From positions 128,179,150 to 128,243,149 of the forward strand of contig CM053026.1 in NCBI GenBank assembly GCA_028564925.1: DNA of 64,000 bases. Direction: 5' to 3'. How positions within the stretch are numbered: the first letter of the stretch is position 1; each line of letters begins with the position of its first letter. Below, piece by piece: positions 12,144-24,000 of the stretch. Origin of the DNA: Lithobates sylvaticus. Its lineage: Eukaryota > Chordata > Amphibia > Anura > Ranidae. Under the pieces are notes generated by a model that searched no databases, was not told where the DNA came from, and worked only from the letters and a program-made list of their open reading frames with translations. A program made the position numbers and the translations under genes.

Positions 12144-13554
12144 ACACATAGCATGTGTGCACTTTACATTTATCTGATTTCTATTAAAAATTATCTAATG
12201 CTAGGTTCATTTTACATTTCTTTCTCTCTTGTACCCTGTCACATTGGAAAAAAAAAATCACACCCACTTAGGGTTCAGTAATAATAAATTCTAGGTTTAG
12301 TTTTAGTTTCAGCTGGTAATGGCTGAATTAGAGGAGTCATGTTGATTTATCCAACAGAGTGGGTGTGTATTCTTTCACAGCTGTTTTGGCAAGGACAATG
12401 TCCGTGCTACATACTGCCACTTTTCGAGGGTAGAGTGTTGACCTTTACTGGTGTAGAAAGTAATACTTGATTGGAGAATTGTGAGTTGTTAGATACAATT
12501 GTGTATTACCAGCCAGTTCAGCGCAAAAGCAATGTAGCAATGAAAGTGGATGGTACCTGTCGTATGGTGGACTACACAACTGACTGTGAAGTGTGGAAAA
12601 TAAAATACAATAACGAAGGACAATCTGGTCACCTCTTGTATGCTATAAGCTACTTAGTGATAACAGAATGTCATTTACAACCGTAGCTTAGCAGACATAA
12701 CAAACATCTTTTTTTTCCCTTCATTTTGCTTACATACGTCACTGTCACATTTTCCAAATAAACACATGTTCATGCTTTAGTACATTTAGGCAGATACACG
12801 GAAAAGGTGTCTGAGGTTTATAACTAATATAAACAGAGTACTACTTGTTGTTACAGATTTTGTTGTTGGCATATCGAGGTACTCAAGACAAATATTTCAA
12901 ATTTGTTTCAACATACACATGAACTGTTTTCTAATTTGGTGACAAAAAATCATCACACCAGGGACTTGATCCTCTTTACAAGCTGCCCGTGTGTCCAGGT
13001 GGCATGGCTCCAGACCTGATGAAAACTGTTGGTGTTTATTACCTTCTTAAATTTTTTCCTGCTGACTCATGGCAGTTCCCTCTATTTCCCCAGCGGAATT
13101 GTTTGTTAAATGTGCAAAAGCAATACACTGTACAAAAGATCCACTTTGTGTGCTAGGGATTTTACTAACGTAAGAGAGAAAATGCTGCTTATATCCACTA
13201 AATGTAGCCAAAGTCTGCTTTCATGTCTTAATTTTAATAAAGACATTTTCCATATTTTAGCATATAAACTGCCTGGGTGTCAAAGCACGCATTAACCCAG
13301 TACAAAGTGTACATAGTATGTACTTTGTGTTTCACCGTTTAAGTGATGTTATTAGAAAACTTTTTTTTTTTAAGTCTGAATGGCCACACAATAGGTATGC
13401 ACTTTCTCAGAGTGCACTAGTGACGTGAACCTATCAATACCCTGGAAAACTAGATAGAATATAGGCCTAAGGAATGGAGACAGGTAATACAGGTAGAGGG
13501 AGGTACCATTATCCTAAAACTTGAAATCTAAAGAGGAAGTTCCCTCATATGCCC
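12144..13554. other. no gene seen
   Basis: AT-rich non-coding sequence without recognised mobile-element ends. Short open frames (12471-12686, 13110-13295) have no homology I recognise. Confidence 0.4.
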
Positions 13555-14412
13555 CCAACTAAAGTATAAATGGACTATCTTGGTACCCAGAAATACAATA
13601 AAGTTTTATAAAAATATAAAGTTTTATTTATCCATGATTAAAAACAATGACAAATGGCCATAACAATAAAGAACATCAATTACAAAAACATTGCAAGACT
13701 CCTTAACATTCCAATAAAATGTGGTTATTCTTTGGATGTGTGCTGAATCCTCTACGTTTCGCAGTGAAAAACGCTTTTTCAGGAGGGGTGAAACATAATT
13801 CATCTTAGAGGAACCGGCAAAATAGGGCCAGCGAGGAAATGGGATGCCCAAGTGCACTCCCCCACGGCGGGCATTGGGGGCAGTAAAAAGACACACGTAA
13901 CCAAGTGCTGGAAAGAATCTTGGTAGAAAAAAAATTCCACCCTGGGAGGAATAGGGGAAGGGGTTGTATTCAGGCCACTTCACTGGACCACCACTTAGAA
14001 ATGTGCCATAGAGAGAGATATGTAGTTGAACAGTGCTCTCAAAGCGGTGGTAGATGAAAAAATGACCATCGAGAGCCCAGCAGTCTGAGTGTTCCTCTAC
14101 AGGAGGGGCTCTCGATGTTAATTTTATTCATCTACCACTGCTTTAACTACATAGTGATCATTTTGACATCTTAATAAGCCATCTGTCTCTATGGCACATT
14201 GCTGACTGGTGGCCCAGTGAAGAGGGCTGAATACAACCCCTTCCCCTATTCCTCCCAGGGTGGAATTCTTTTTCTAACAAGATTCTTTCCAGCACTTGGT
14301 TATGTGTGACAGTTTACTGCCCCCCCCTTCCCTGTGCCCACCGGGGGGGGGAGTCTCCTTGGTTATCCCATTTCCTGATTGTCCCTATGCTGAGTCCATT
14401 TATCCTTTAGGC
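13555..14412. mobile_element. PLE-like foldback element, unequal arms
   Basis: Left arm 13555-14078 and right arm 14105-14412 are diverged inverted repeats around a centre near 14092. Both ends contain tggact...ttaag-type sequence (taaagtataaatggact on the left, agtccatttatcctttag on the right). The left arm carries a hammerhead-like motif on the minus strand (13749-13786), followed in that orientation by aataaaactttatattt sequence, as in the other members. The right arm has lost the matching part. Membership of the PLE group is inferred from this architecture. Confidence 0.55.
13749..13786 (-). ncRNA. hammerhead-ribozyme-like motif, degenerate
   Basis: Minus strand: CCTC, CTGAAAA (consensus CTGANGA), A, GCG/TGC helix II, GAAAC, GTA, GAGG. 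Helix I CCTC/GAGG is 4 bp. Helix III is only ACGT with no loop, so it could form only between two strands. One core base departs from consensus. Activity is doubtful. Confidence 0.4.
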
Positions 14413-14599
14413 TTAAAAAGAGGAAGGTAGAGAATATAGACACTCTCCTAAATTGGGCATAACTTTTTTATTAGCTTACATTGGTAGTTCAAATTTCATA
14501 TGTTGGTAGCATAGCTCTTTCTCCTCTAGTAAGCATACAACAAAAAATATTTACCCCACGGGACTTTTAAACAAAAAATATGAAAAATGTATTCACATA

Positions 14600-15137
14600 C
14601 CGTATATACTCGAGTATAAGCCGAGTTTTTCAGCACATTTTTTTGTGCTGAAAGTGCCCCCCTCGGCTTATACTCGAGTCAAGCACTTTTCTGCAGCAAA
14701 AAAATGACATTTTCCGACCTGAATTTGCGGCCCCGTATCTCAGGGCCACTTGGTGCTAGGAACCCCAAAGTTGGTGTGCAAACCCAGTGGAACCAACATA
14801 ACAACATATCCAAATTTGGATCCTAGCACCAAGTGGCCCCGAGATACAGGCCACCAAAGTCGGTCAACTGTGTCCATCTGCAGCAATGTCATTTCAGGAC
14901 CCTTTGGGGGCATCTAGGAACCCTTAACTACCAAGTTTGAAGTTCAGGAGACCTATGGCTGCAAATAGGCATAGTGAGGCATGCAAATGGGCATTGTTGA
15001 CCCTCTTTTCCACTTACAGTAGCTGCGCATTTCCCACCCTAGGCTTATACTCGAGTCAATAAGTTTTCCCATTTTTTTGTGGTAAAATTAGGTGCCTCGG
15101 CTTATATTCGGGTCAGCTTATACTCGAGTATATACAG
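14600..15137. mobile_element. TA-flanked palindromic MITE (mariner/Tc1-like ends)
   Basis: Ends CCGTATATACTCGAGTATAA and, from the right, CTGTATATACTCGAGTATAA, with TA at 14598-14599 and 15138-15139. The interior contains cagcac...gtgctg and a large palindrome around gtggcc/ggccac words. The ctcgagtataagccga terminus belongs to a repeat I recognise as widespread in vertebrates. The superfamily is inferred from the TA duplication. It interrupts the 3' side of the PLE-like piece at about 14420-15720. Confidence 0.75.
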
Positions 15138-15139
15138 TA

Positions 15140-15720
15140 CATTTAAAAACCACATACAATATAACAACTTGTACATAAATGCATAAATAGTGTATCATAT
15201 GAAAAAAAAACCTTTTTAATAGGACCTACAAATGCCATAAAGATACCATCATCAACTGTGCAACTAATCTTGACGCGTTTCTCAAGACAACTCTCGCTTC
15301 TTCAGGAGAGGCACAAGGGGAGTATGGTTAATTGCAAGATGCTTGCCAACTCACACCATGGTGGTAAGGCTGCAAAGTAGCCTGACTAGGCCTGAGGCAC
15401 AAGCTTAGCTCCGCAAACGCATTGCCTATGCCCATTCGTTCTCACTCCCGGAAGTGACCTCATCATCCTGGTTGTCGGTCGCGGCCTGCGTTCCACTTGC
15501 AGGAAGTGTCAGCACACTTCATATCCAGCCTGCCACACAGACACCGCTGCCATCCAGTACATCAAACCCATCATTCTCATGGACATCTGGCATTATATGC
15601 CTATATGCTGATTACACCAGTACCCTTGTGAGTACCTTGTTTTTAGCCTGCTATTAAAATCCAAAATTTACTGCTCTTAGAGTGGCGCTTTTGTTTCATC
15701 TACAGTACTCTCAGAAGATT
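15140..15720 (-). mobile_element. PLE-like pseudo-LTR piece
   Basis: On the minus strand a good hammerhead-like motif (15268-15310) is followed by an A/T-rich tract into which the MITE at 14600-15137 was inserted. The upstream side is GC-richer. No coding region or target duplication was found. Assignment rests on the motif and layout shared with 37311-40020 and 55680-57843. Boundaries are approximate. Confidence 0.45.
15268..15310 (-). ncRNA. hammerhead-ribozyme-like motif
   Basis: Minus strand: CTGAAGA box, AG, hairpin CGAGA-GTTG-TCTTG (5 bp including one G-T), then A, GAAAC, GC, GTC. Helix III is AC/GT around GC. Helix I is partial (tct/aga after one mismatch). Core boxes are intact apart from the extra A described under findings. 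Confidence 0.5.
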
Positions 15721-15920
15721 CCTTCTTATCCTTCCACGGGGCTGCCTTCTAAAGCTGCTAGATTTCCAAATATTACATGGACTTTATTTTAGCCATTGTT
15801 GTTGTATTTTATTATTGTTTTAGCTGCCAGTTGGTGAATTTTCCCCACAGAGAGCATTCAGGTTGAAGTCCAGCATAGTAAGGGTAACAGCGCTCACTAC
15901 ACCTTTCCATTTTCCACTCT

Positions 15921-16050
15921 CTGTATACCAGTCTCCTCCACAGCCCCCCTCCTTCTATACCAATCTCCTCCACACACCCCCTCCTTGTATACCAATCTCC
16001 TCCACAGCCCTCCTCCTTGTATACCAGTCTCCTCCGCAGCCCCCCTCCTT
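15921..16050. repeat. minisatellite, about 33-bp unit, 4 copies
   Basis: Units of the form tataccaatctcctccacag plus cccccctccttg, repeated four times with small changes. Confidence 0.85.
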
Positions 16051-16104
16051 ACCTCACACAGCAAGTAGAAGACAGAGGATGCAGCATGTCCAAGCAGAGG
16101 GCAT

Positions 16105-16203
16105 GAGCTGTTCAACTTTCCATTTAACAGACAGATGATTTGTTGCTAGGACCACCCCTAGCAACAAATCACAGGCATTTTAACTTGAAAAGTTGAACAG
16201 CTC
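16105..16203. repeat. palindromic MITE-like hairpin
   Basis: gagctgttcaact at the left pairs with agttgaacagctc at the right, and ttgttgctagg/cctagcaacaa forms the centre around accacc. No target duplication was identified. Confidence 0.7.
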
Positions 16204-16940
16204 CTGCCATCTGTCTTCTACCTGCTGGATGAAAGCGGCGGGGAAGGAGGAATCACACGGGAGAGGAGAGTACACCCAGTCAAGCTGTTTTACAGGTTCA
16301 CTGTCTCCTGCACATGCTTCCCCCCCCCCACTCCCTCTAGCAGTGATACTCTGCAGCCAGCACTGGAACGAGCAGTGCAGGGAGCTCAGTCTGCACTGCC
16401 GCACCACCACCTCGTATATCTGAGCAGAAGAAGGCGGACAGGCGCAGTCATCTTGGAAGCAGCAGCACTTTCTCACCGAATTGAGTCCGAATTGAACTTC
16501 AAGCAACCTAGGTGTGGAGGTTTGGGCTGGGAAGAGAGTTCTTTTTGATTTCTTTGGCAGACTGTCCACAGCTTAAGTGCTCACTCCTCACCACTGCATG
16601 TAGCCAGCATGGTGCCCCCTACTGATGTGTGCTCAAGGCCGGCGCCTACCTTGTCAATTGGTAGCCCCGGCCCTGTATGTACGTTTTTAAAAAGTTATTT
16701 CTGCTTTTTGCATTACTTTTGGTACAGCCCTCATACATATGTGTATAGTGTTATTATTTTGAAGGGGTACCACAAACCCTTCCTCTTTAAGAAGCCACAT
16801 CTTTTTAATATTTCCATGTTGCTATTGGTTTTCTTGGAAGTTAGTTTGTAGAAGGTGGGATATAGGAGGGACTAGTGACATTTTAGAGGTAAATGTATTT
16901 TCTAGTTCTCATTGAGCCTAATACTGCTGAAGCCCTCTTC

Positions 16941-18284
16941 TTAAAGGAGTTGTAAAGGCAGAAGGTCTTTTATCTTAACCGCTTCCCGACTGGCGCACAA
17001 CGATATACGTCGACAGAATGGCACGGACAGGCATAAGGGCTCGCACCAGTCGGGACCCCTGTGAGGCCGGTCGCGGGTCCCACGGACTCGATCGCCGCGG
17101 GGACACCTGCGATCGTCTCACGGGAAGGCTGAACGGGGAGATGCGGATATAAACAGCATCTCCCCGTTCAGCCTAGCAACTAGTGACGCCGATCTCTGCT
17201 CCCTGTGATTGGAGCAGAGATCAGCATTCACTAGCTGACAGCCACGCCCCCCCACAGTAAGAAATACACCTCTAGGCATACTTAACCCCTACACTGCCAC
17301 CTAGTGGTTAACCCCTTCACTGCCAGTGTCATTTACACAGGAATCAATGCATTTAAATAGCATTGATTGCTGTATAAATGACAATGGTTCCAAAAATGTG
17401 TCAAAAATGTCCGATGTGTCCGCCATAATGTCGCAGTCACAATAAAAATCGCTGATCGCCGCCAAAATTATTAATAAAAATGCTATAAAACGCTTATTGC
17501 GATTTTTTTACCAAAAATATGTAGAAAAATACGTATAGACCTGAACTGAGGAAAAAAAATGTTTTTTTTTATATATTTTTGGGGAATATTTATTATAGCA
17601 TAAAATAAAAAAGAATGCATTTTTTTTCAAAATTGTCGCTCTTTTTTGTTTATAAAAATAAAAACCGCAGGGGCGATCAAATACCACCAAAAGAAAGGCT
17701 CTATTTGTGGGAAAAAAAGGACGTCAATTTTGTTTGGGAGCCACGTCACACGACCGCGCAATTGTCAGTTAAAGCGATGCAGTGCCGAATCGCAAAAAGG
17801 GGCCTGGTCCTTTGGCTGCAAATTGGTCCAGTCTGAAAGTGGTTAATGCATTCTATGCATTAAGATAAAAAAACCTTTTGTGTGTGGAAGCACCCCCTAA
17901 TTACTTACCTGAGCCCCATCTCTCTCCAGTGATGTCCACGAATATCTAAGCCATCCGGAACTCTTCCCCTGATTGACACAGCAGCTGTACCATTGGCTCC
18001 CGCGTCTGTCAATCAAAGTCAGTCAGCCAATCAGGGGAGAGAGGGGACGGGGCCGGGTCGGGGCTCTGAGTCTGAATGGACACACAGAGCTGTGACTCAG
18101 CTCCAGTACCCCCATAAGAAGCTGCTGACTATAGGGGCACTCGATAGGAAGGAGGGACCAGGAGCAGCAAAGAGGGATCCGAGAAGAGGAGGACTCTGGC
18201 TTCTCTGTGCAAAAGCAACTGCACAGAGGAGGTAAGTATAAAATGTTTGTTATTTTTATTTATTTAAAAAAAAAATCACTTTAA
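16941..18284. mobile_element. T2/Kolobok-like MITE split by a piggyBac MITE
   Basis: Starts TTAAAGGAGTTGTAAAGGCA and ends atcactTTAA (18281-18284). The first 37 bp are separated from the remainder by the piggyBac MITE. The right-hand part (cagagcaggtaagt-style sequence, then an A-run and cactttaa) resembles the element at 62718-63147 in reverse orientation. Without the insertion it is about 0.48 kb. It is non-coding; the family is inferred from the TTAA ends. Confidence 0.7.
16979..17842. mobile_element. piggyBac MITE (TTAACCGCTTCC... family)
   Basis: Ends CCGCTTCCCGAC and gtctgaaagtgg (reverse complement ccactttcagac), flanked by TTAA at 16975-16978 and 17843-17846, the piggyBac target signature. 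Its right part (ataccaccaaaagaaaggct, then a gaccgcgcaattgtcagtt-type stretch) aligns with 45290-45400 of the broken autonomous piggyBac, and its left end resembles TTAACCGGTTCCGGAC at 40096. It is therefore probably a deletion derivative of the same family. It inserted at a TTAA inside the T2-like MITE. Confidence 0.75.
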
Positions 18285-18503
18285 AGCTAAGCCTTGTTCT
18301 GGCTGCACTGTGGCTATGGATGTAGCTGCTTCCCAGATCTAGTCTATACCCGCTTCTTTACTCTGCACAAACCAAGAATAGAGGTCTTGTTAAACCTCAA
18401 TATTGCTAAATGCTCTCTAGAAAGAGATTTGTTATAGAGTGAGAGGAAGTAGGAAGGAAGAATGTCTTTATACATACTCAAAAATGCCTGTTAAAGGTAT
18501 ATG

Positions 18504-18657
18504 TTTTTGGGACTGTTATGACATATTACACTGTGCATGTATTGAACAATACTTATGTTATGTGAAAAATACTTATTTTTTTTCACATGCTCATGTTGAG
18601 CATCATGGTTATTGTATCAATTGCTATATCTTTGACAATAAAAAGAGTTTTAAAAAA
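18504..18657 (+). mobile_element. LINE 3' tail insertion with 11-bp target duplication
   Basis: The segment ends tttgacaataaaaagagttt plus an A-run. It is flanked by AAAGGTATATG at 18493-18503 and 18658-18668, an 11-bp duplication expected from target-primed reverse transcription. The 154-bp body is the extreme 3' end of an L1/Tx1-like LINE or a dependent SINE. It is non-coding. Confidence 0.75.
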
Positions 18658-18668
18658 AAAGGTATATG

Positions 18669-19813
18669 CTTCAGAATATACAATACAATAATAGTATCCT
18701 TGCCCACAGTCTCCTATTTAAAAAAAAAACTCAAGAAATGTAATACAATTATTTAAAAACTTCCTAAAAAAGCCTTAACAAAGAACAAATGTTTGTTTCT
18801 AATATTAATAACCAGTACTATTCTTCTAACTGATATGCAACTACTAGCATCTAAGTCATTCTACATAATGTCACGTCAAGAACCATATACTGCCGTCTGC
18901 ATTTAAGTGGAAATACAAAAAAAAAATCATTCCACCTTCTAAATAAGGAAATTTCTAGTATATCCTCCAACTGGAAGTCACCCCTGACTCTGTCTATTAA
19001 TCAATGGATAAATGTAGTAAATGAGATCCAGAGTATGGAAAACCTCACCTTGTCTTTGTACCACCAGAAAGTGCACTTCCATTAGACATGGTTCTATTGG
19101 CTCCATTGTCTATTTTCCACATCCAATAAGGACCTCTCTTTTGCAATATTAAAAAAAAAAAAAATAGCGGTATTTTTTGTTTGTTTGCACCGCCATCAAC
19201 CTGAAATATCGTACTGTCTTTCTGAGCCATGCTAATTGCTATATTTCATATTATGGCTTTCGTGCTGATGTCTCACATCACTTATGTCTCACATTCCTTC
19301 TAGATTCTAGATGTATATGTTCAATATACTCCTCTATAAAGTGTAATTGACCTTTGATTGTCGCCTATCAAAAATAAAGAGAATTAGAAAAAAGAACTGT
19401 GTACTTTATCAAACTACTAAATAATTGCTCAGATTTGGTATACAGAAAATAGTTGATTTTAGGACAGAGATTACTGGCTTGGGGAAGCCAATAAATATGA
19501 CAGAGACAAAATAATAGAAAATTATATATAGGAAAAATACAAGAAAAGACTTAAAAAATGGCCAAAAGTCCTCTCTGTGGGGTTTAATGCAGAATATAAT
19601 GAGATTACAATTGCTTACCTGATGTGCACAGTGATTTTGAGCATTTTGTTTGCCTGAAGTTGGGAAAACAATTTGTAGCAATATGAGCAATTATATGCCC
19701 CCATACCCCATGGATACAAGGCTGTAGCTTGATCCTGTATGAAACAGCTAGCTAGGAACCCGTGTTCCCATCTTCTGGGTATTTTTAGGATTTGGGGTAG
19801 TAGTTATCACATA
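18669..19813. other. no gene seen
   Basis: AT-rich non-coding sequence. No recognised element ends. Confidence 0.4.
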
Positions 19814-20326
19814 TTAAAGTGGATCTTCAAGGTCTCTTTTAACTTTATGTAATGTTATTATTCGGGCAGTTTTATTTTATGCTTGGATACTTTTTTTTTT
19901 TCAGCATAAATACCTTTTTTATTTTCATCTTCTGGTGGTTTCCGGATTCGGCCTCCTAGGCGATAAAGTCCCCTTGATTTGCCAATTTACTCCTGGAATA
20001 TCTGTGTCATCAATACCAGAAGTCTTCGGGCATCCCCAGCATAGTGTGTGCACCATGCAGCGTGATTACTGTGCAGGCGCGAGAATTAGAGGTGCATGCT
20101 GGGTAGCCAGATGCACCAAATCCTGGAAGAGAGTGAGCGCTGGCTTTGGGTGCACTTACTTGGAATGGCCTCCAGCACACTGCGGATCTCGTATGTAAAA
20201 ACAAATATAACATGCAAACACTTGATGTTAATCAGATTTAATAGCCTATTCTGACGAAATGAACACTTTGCATACCACAGATGTATTTAATGCAATTACT
20301 GCACAGAGACTGTAGCTCCTCTTTAA
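19814..20326. mobile_element. T2/Kolobok-like MITE (TTAA ends)
   Basis: Left end TTAAAGTGGATCTTCAAGGT and right end (reverse complement) TTAAAGAGGAGCTACAGTCT, both starting at TTAA. The interior includes a GC-rich palindromic part around ccagcatgcacc words. Same terminal family as 1040-1537. Non-coding. Confidence 0.65.
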
Positions 20327-21786
20327 TAAGCAATTATCTAACATTCTGCATCAATTATACTATGGTTTACCACTTGTATAGCTTTTTCAGGGGGGTCATG
20401 TGAGATGACTCTCACCCTGCAGCTATTACATACACAAATGCTGTAGCACCAGGGTAACAGGGATCCTGAGCCTAAGCTAAGTGGCAGTTACAACTACTTT
20501 CATGAATTCATCATATTTTAGTGCCTCCACCTAAAGGGGGCCTTGGGAATACACAAGACACCCTCTTAATCCTACCGCATCCCCAGATGAATCATACTTT
20601 CCTTCTCTTTCACAGGTTTGTAGGTCCAGAATTAAAAACAAAGTTCCAACTGGATAATTAAAGTGAATCCTTACTTATTTTATTGTGTGAACGTGCTCAA
20701 ATCCTTTAGTAAATCAGCTTTGTAAGCAACAATATACATGACCATGATTCGCATATGTAAGGATTCTGGTGTGAACAAACCCTGAGTGAATATTCAGACT
20801 TATCATTGGCTGTCAAAATACTCTCCTGTTGCTGTTCATCAAGTCACTTATTAAATATACAATTTTTAATCATTTGTGATATGTGTATATTGTCAGCTAT
20901 ACACTATCCTGTCAAGTCTTTCCAAGGAAAGCATTAACAGTCTGTATTTTCAGTGTAAAGGCATTGCCTCTCTCGCTAATGAGACTTACAATGTTTGTAC
21001 ATGTTGCGTAATCAGAAAAACTATGTATTCTGCACATTCACAGACATATAATATATCTGTTGAAGGTTTGCTAGCAGGAAAAGGACCTCTTACATAATAT
21101 ATTTGCTGACATCGTGTTAACTGGGTAAAGAAGCCCCCAAGTGTAAGTGACACTTTAAACTGAATTTAATGACTCCCCTAAGCTGTTTGGGAGTCTGATT
21201 AATCACTTTTAATATGCACCACTCATTCATAAATAAATAAGCATATAAATCACTTCTCTATACATAACTGTCCCCCATTTATTGAGAATTATTGATGACT
21301 TGTCTCTCTCTCTCTTTTACAGGCTCCTTCAGCCATGGACACACATGTGGTCTTGGCCTTTTGTAGAAGATGTTATTGTTCCAGTGAATGACAGAGAAAT
21401 ATTTTCTTAAGCTCATATATCTTCATATTACATTATAATTAACGTTTCCTCTAACTGCTGATTAATTATCCTATTTTCTAAATAATCACTTCCTGTTTGC
21501 TGAGGAAAAGCAAAGGCTACAAATGACTTTTTGATTGATTTTAATTTTGCAGGGTTTAACAGTCAAACAACATTCCAATATAGTAAATAAATTCACAAAT
21601 TACATTTAAAATAAAGCAACACAGTTAAGCATAAACACATCTAGAACATCTGACTTGAAAAAAAAAAACTGATTCTGTGTGCTGCAGAGGTCCATGTAGG
21701 AGCTGCCACTAGTGTCTGAAAGAAAAGCGTATATTTACATTGTGTTTTTAGTAAATTGTACATAAACTATCTTTATAGGGTAGCCC
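20327..21786. other. no gene seen; T2-like end at 20648, splice-acceptor-like site near 21322
   Basis: Non-coding. TTAAAGTGAATCC near 20648 is a single T2-like terminus without partner. At about 21304-21322 a long tctctctctcttttacag tract resembles a 3' splice site, followed by a short open stretch that stops after about 20 codons. I cannot support an exon. Confidence 0.35.
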
Positions 21787-22320
21787 TGGGTTTCTTCAGG
21801 GACTGCTAGGGGTTCCTTTCGCAGGGGTCAACGACTGATTAATCTGCCTGACAGTGTCTGCATAGCTCTAGGATCAGCCCATTTGTGGTGGGACATGTAG
21901 AGCCTCTTCTCTTGTCTCTTGGGTTAATAGCCAATAATCCTTTTGGCTGTCTGTAAGAGTAACATTTTTCCCATTGGTCACCAATGTAAGGGGCCCTTTT
22001 CCAAATGATCTCCACTTTAAAGGGGCATTATTCCTACTGACCACCAATGTAAGAGCACACTACAATGACACCCAATGAACCAAAATTCATTCCTTCCACT
22101 GATTGCCGCTGTAAGTGGTGCACTTCTTCCACTGACCACTAATGTAAGCGGGTCCATTTCCCACTGACCATCAATGAAAAGGGTTTTTTTACACAATGAC
22201 TTGCAATGTAAGGAAACACATCTCCACTGACCATCAATGCAAGTAGGCCTTTCTCCATGCCAACAAATGTAAAGGGATTCTATTTTATTGACCACCAGCA
22301 TAAGGGGACCTTCTCCTCAT
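21787..22320. mobile_element. hAT-like MITE with internal minisatellite
   Basis: The left side (ctgggtttcttcagggactg, then ctaggggttcc) resembles the hAT MITE at 26877-27175, and both contain cactgacc...aatgtaaggg words. The right terminus and 8-bp duplication were not resolved, so limits are approximate. Confidence 0.45.
21962..22312. repeat. minisatellite, about 30-bp unit, about 11 copies
   Basis: Degenerate units of the form ccactgaccaccaatgtaag plus ggg and a short pyrimidine tail. Copies have diverged strongly, so the array is old. Confidence 0.8.
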
Positions 22321-22873
22321 ACCCTCTGACAATCATCTAAGAGAAATTTCTCTCACTTTAAGAGATTTCTTGCAAGGGAAATCACCCCAACACGTCACAG
22401 ACATTAAAAAAAAAAATAACCGGACGGCTTTAAATCCTTCTCTATGCTATTCCAGACTAAAAAAAATCTTTTGGCCATACACATTATAAGTCTACTTCAC
22501 ACATTGTACTATATTCCAGCTGGAATCAAAAGCTGCAGAGTGATCAGTGAGAATAATATTCTTACTTCTTCATCAAGTCTTCTACTTAAGGAGCCAGATG
22601 AAATAATGGGTATACTCAAATTACCCAAAATCCCAAAACTAAGTGCCTAGAGAAGAAGAAGGCTTTGCTACATAACAAATCACAATTTTTTTGCTTTGAC
22701 ACATAGGATGCAGAAATCCATGATAACTAAAAAAAAAACAACACTTCTGCAAAAAGTTGCAAATATCCCTATGACTGTTGAAGCAGCTACTCTTGAGATG
22801 AGATGGAAAGATTCTTAGTCATGTAGTAGGTGCTAAAATAGGACTTGATAACAGTGTTAATAGGATCAAGACT
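22321..22873. other. no gene seen
   Basis: Non-coding sequence without recognised ends. Confidence 0.4.
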
Positions 22874-23095
22874 TTAAAGTGTAACTTCAGCTTGCTAGTA
22901 ACAATTACCTTATGACACCTCTCTCCCATTTGCGCTTCTCTAGAAATATACAAGTAAATAAAGACAGCAGACAGCATTTCCAGGGCAGGCATTTTTTTTT
23001 CTTCATTTTCCTGGGAATTGGGGGCTTTTGCAATTGTGCCCAAGTGTCAACACTGGAAAGGGAAGCTTACATCCTAGCTCTGTATTTAACTTTAA
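22874..23095. mobile_element. possible T2-like MITE
   Basis: TTAAAGTGTAACTTCAGCTT at the left and aactTTAA at the right (23092-23095). The inverted match extends only a few bases beyond TTAAAGT, so this is tentative. Confidence 0.4.
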
Positions 23096-23279
23096 TAATA
23101 TCATAAGCAGAAATGGGAGATTGTACAGATGAATGGCAAAGTCCAGCCACTTTGTAAAAGACAAAAAGATTGCTAAGATTTTTTATTTATTTTTTTGAAC
23201 TTTAAATTTTTTTTGTTAGCTTTATAAAGAGCAATCCAAGGAGTGTGAACATTCTTAGTTACATTAGGTATGTGATGGT

Positions 23280-24000
23280 CAGTGATGTAAGTAACTGAGT
23301 TAAAATAAACTGAGTTACCTAACGCAGTTACTTTAGAGGGTAACGAGTAATCTAACTGATTACTTTTCCCCTCATGGTAACTCAGTTTCCATTACTTTGG
23401 CTTAGTTACCCCAATTACATCTACCGCCACTAGATGGCAGTAGTGTAATTCCGGTTTCCTGCCGAAAAAGTTCCCCCGCCGGATAAGGACCCCCTGTACT
23501 GTGCAAGCGCAGAGCGATGCCGCACGCAACTGATGCTCGTGCTACTCTGCAAGGGGCGTCTATCTTGTAAGTAAGGGGTGGGTCTAGTATTACTGTAACC
23601 AAGGGGCACATTTATTATTATTGTTATATATCGAGCTCTGCCCATTAATTTAACATTCGCCCTCTTCTGTAGCCATCCGCCCCTTACACAATATAATAGT
23701 AATAGACCGGCCACTTGCTTACATGCTATAACAGATCTGCCCCTTTGTTAGAGTAATAATAGAGCAGCCCCTTGGTTACACGATATATAACAATAATAAT
23801 AAATGCGCCCCTTGGTCACAGTAATACTAGACCCGCCCCTTAGTTACACGTATAGAATATTTTAAAAAAAAGTCAGTTACTTTGCTGTGTAACTAATTAC
23901 TTTTCCAATGTAGTAACTGAGTTACTAACGCAATTACTTTTTAGGAGAAGTAATTTGTAACTTAACTAATTACTTTTTTAAAGTAAGATGACCAACACTG
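23280..24000. mobile_element. hAT MITE with 8-bp duplication
   Basis: Flanked by GTGATGGT at 23272-23279 and 24001-24008, a perfect 8-bp target duplication. Ends CAGTGATGTAAG and (right, reverse complement) CAGTGTTGGTCAT. Inner sides are rich in taactgagttac/gtaactcagtta words in both orientations. The centre holds repeated blocks of about 70 bp of the form cgccccttggttacac...taataataatag. Non-coding, 721 bp. Confidence 0.85.

Noticed and set aside
15863-16138. proline-rich 91-residue frame
   Set aside because: A by-product of the 33-bp minisatellite, not a gene.
21962-22312. possible CRISPR-like array
   Set aside because: Units are contiguous and diverged with no unique spacers, and the context is vertebrate DNA. 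It is a minisatellite.
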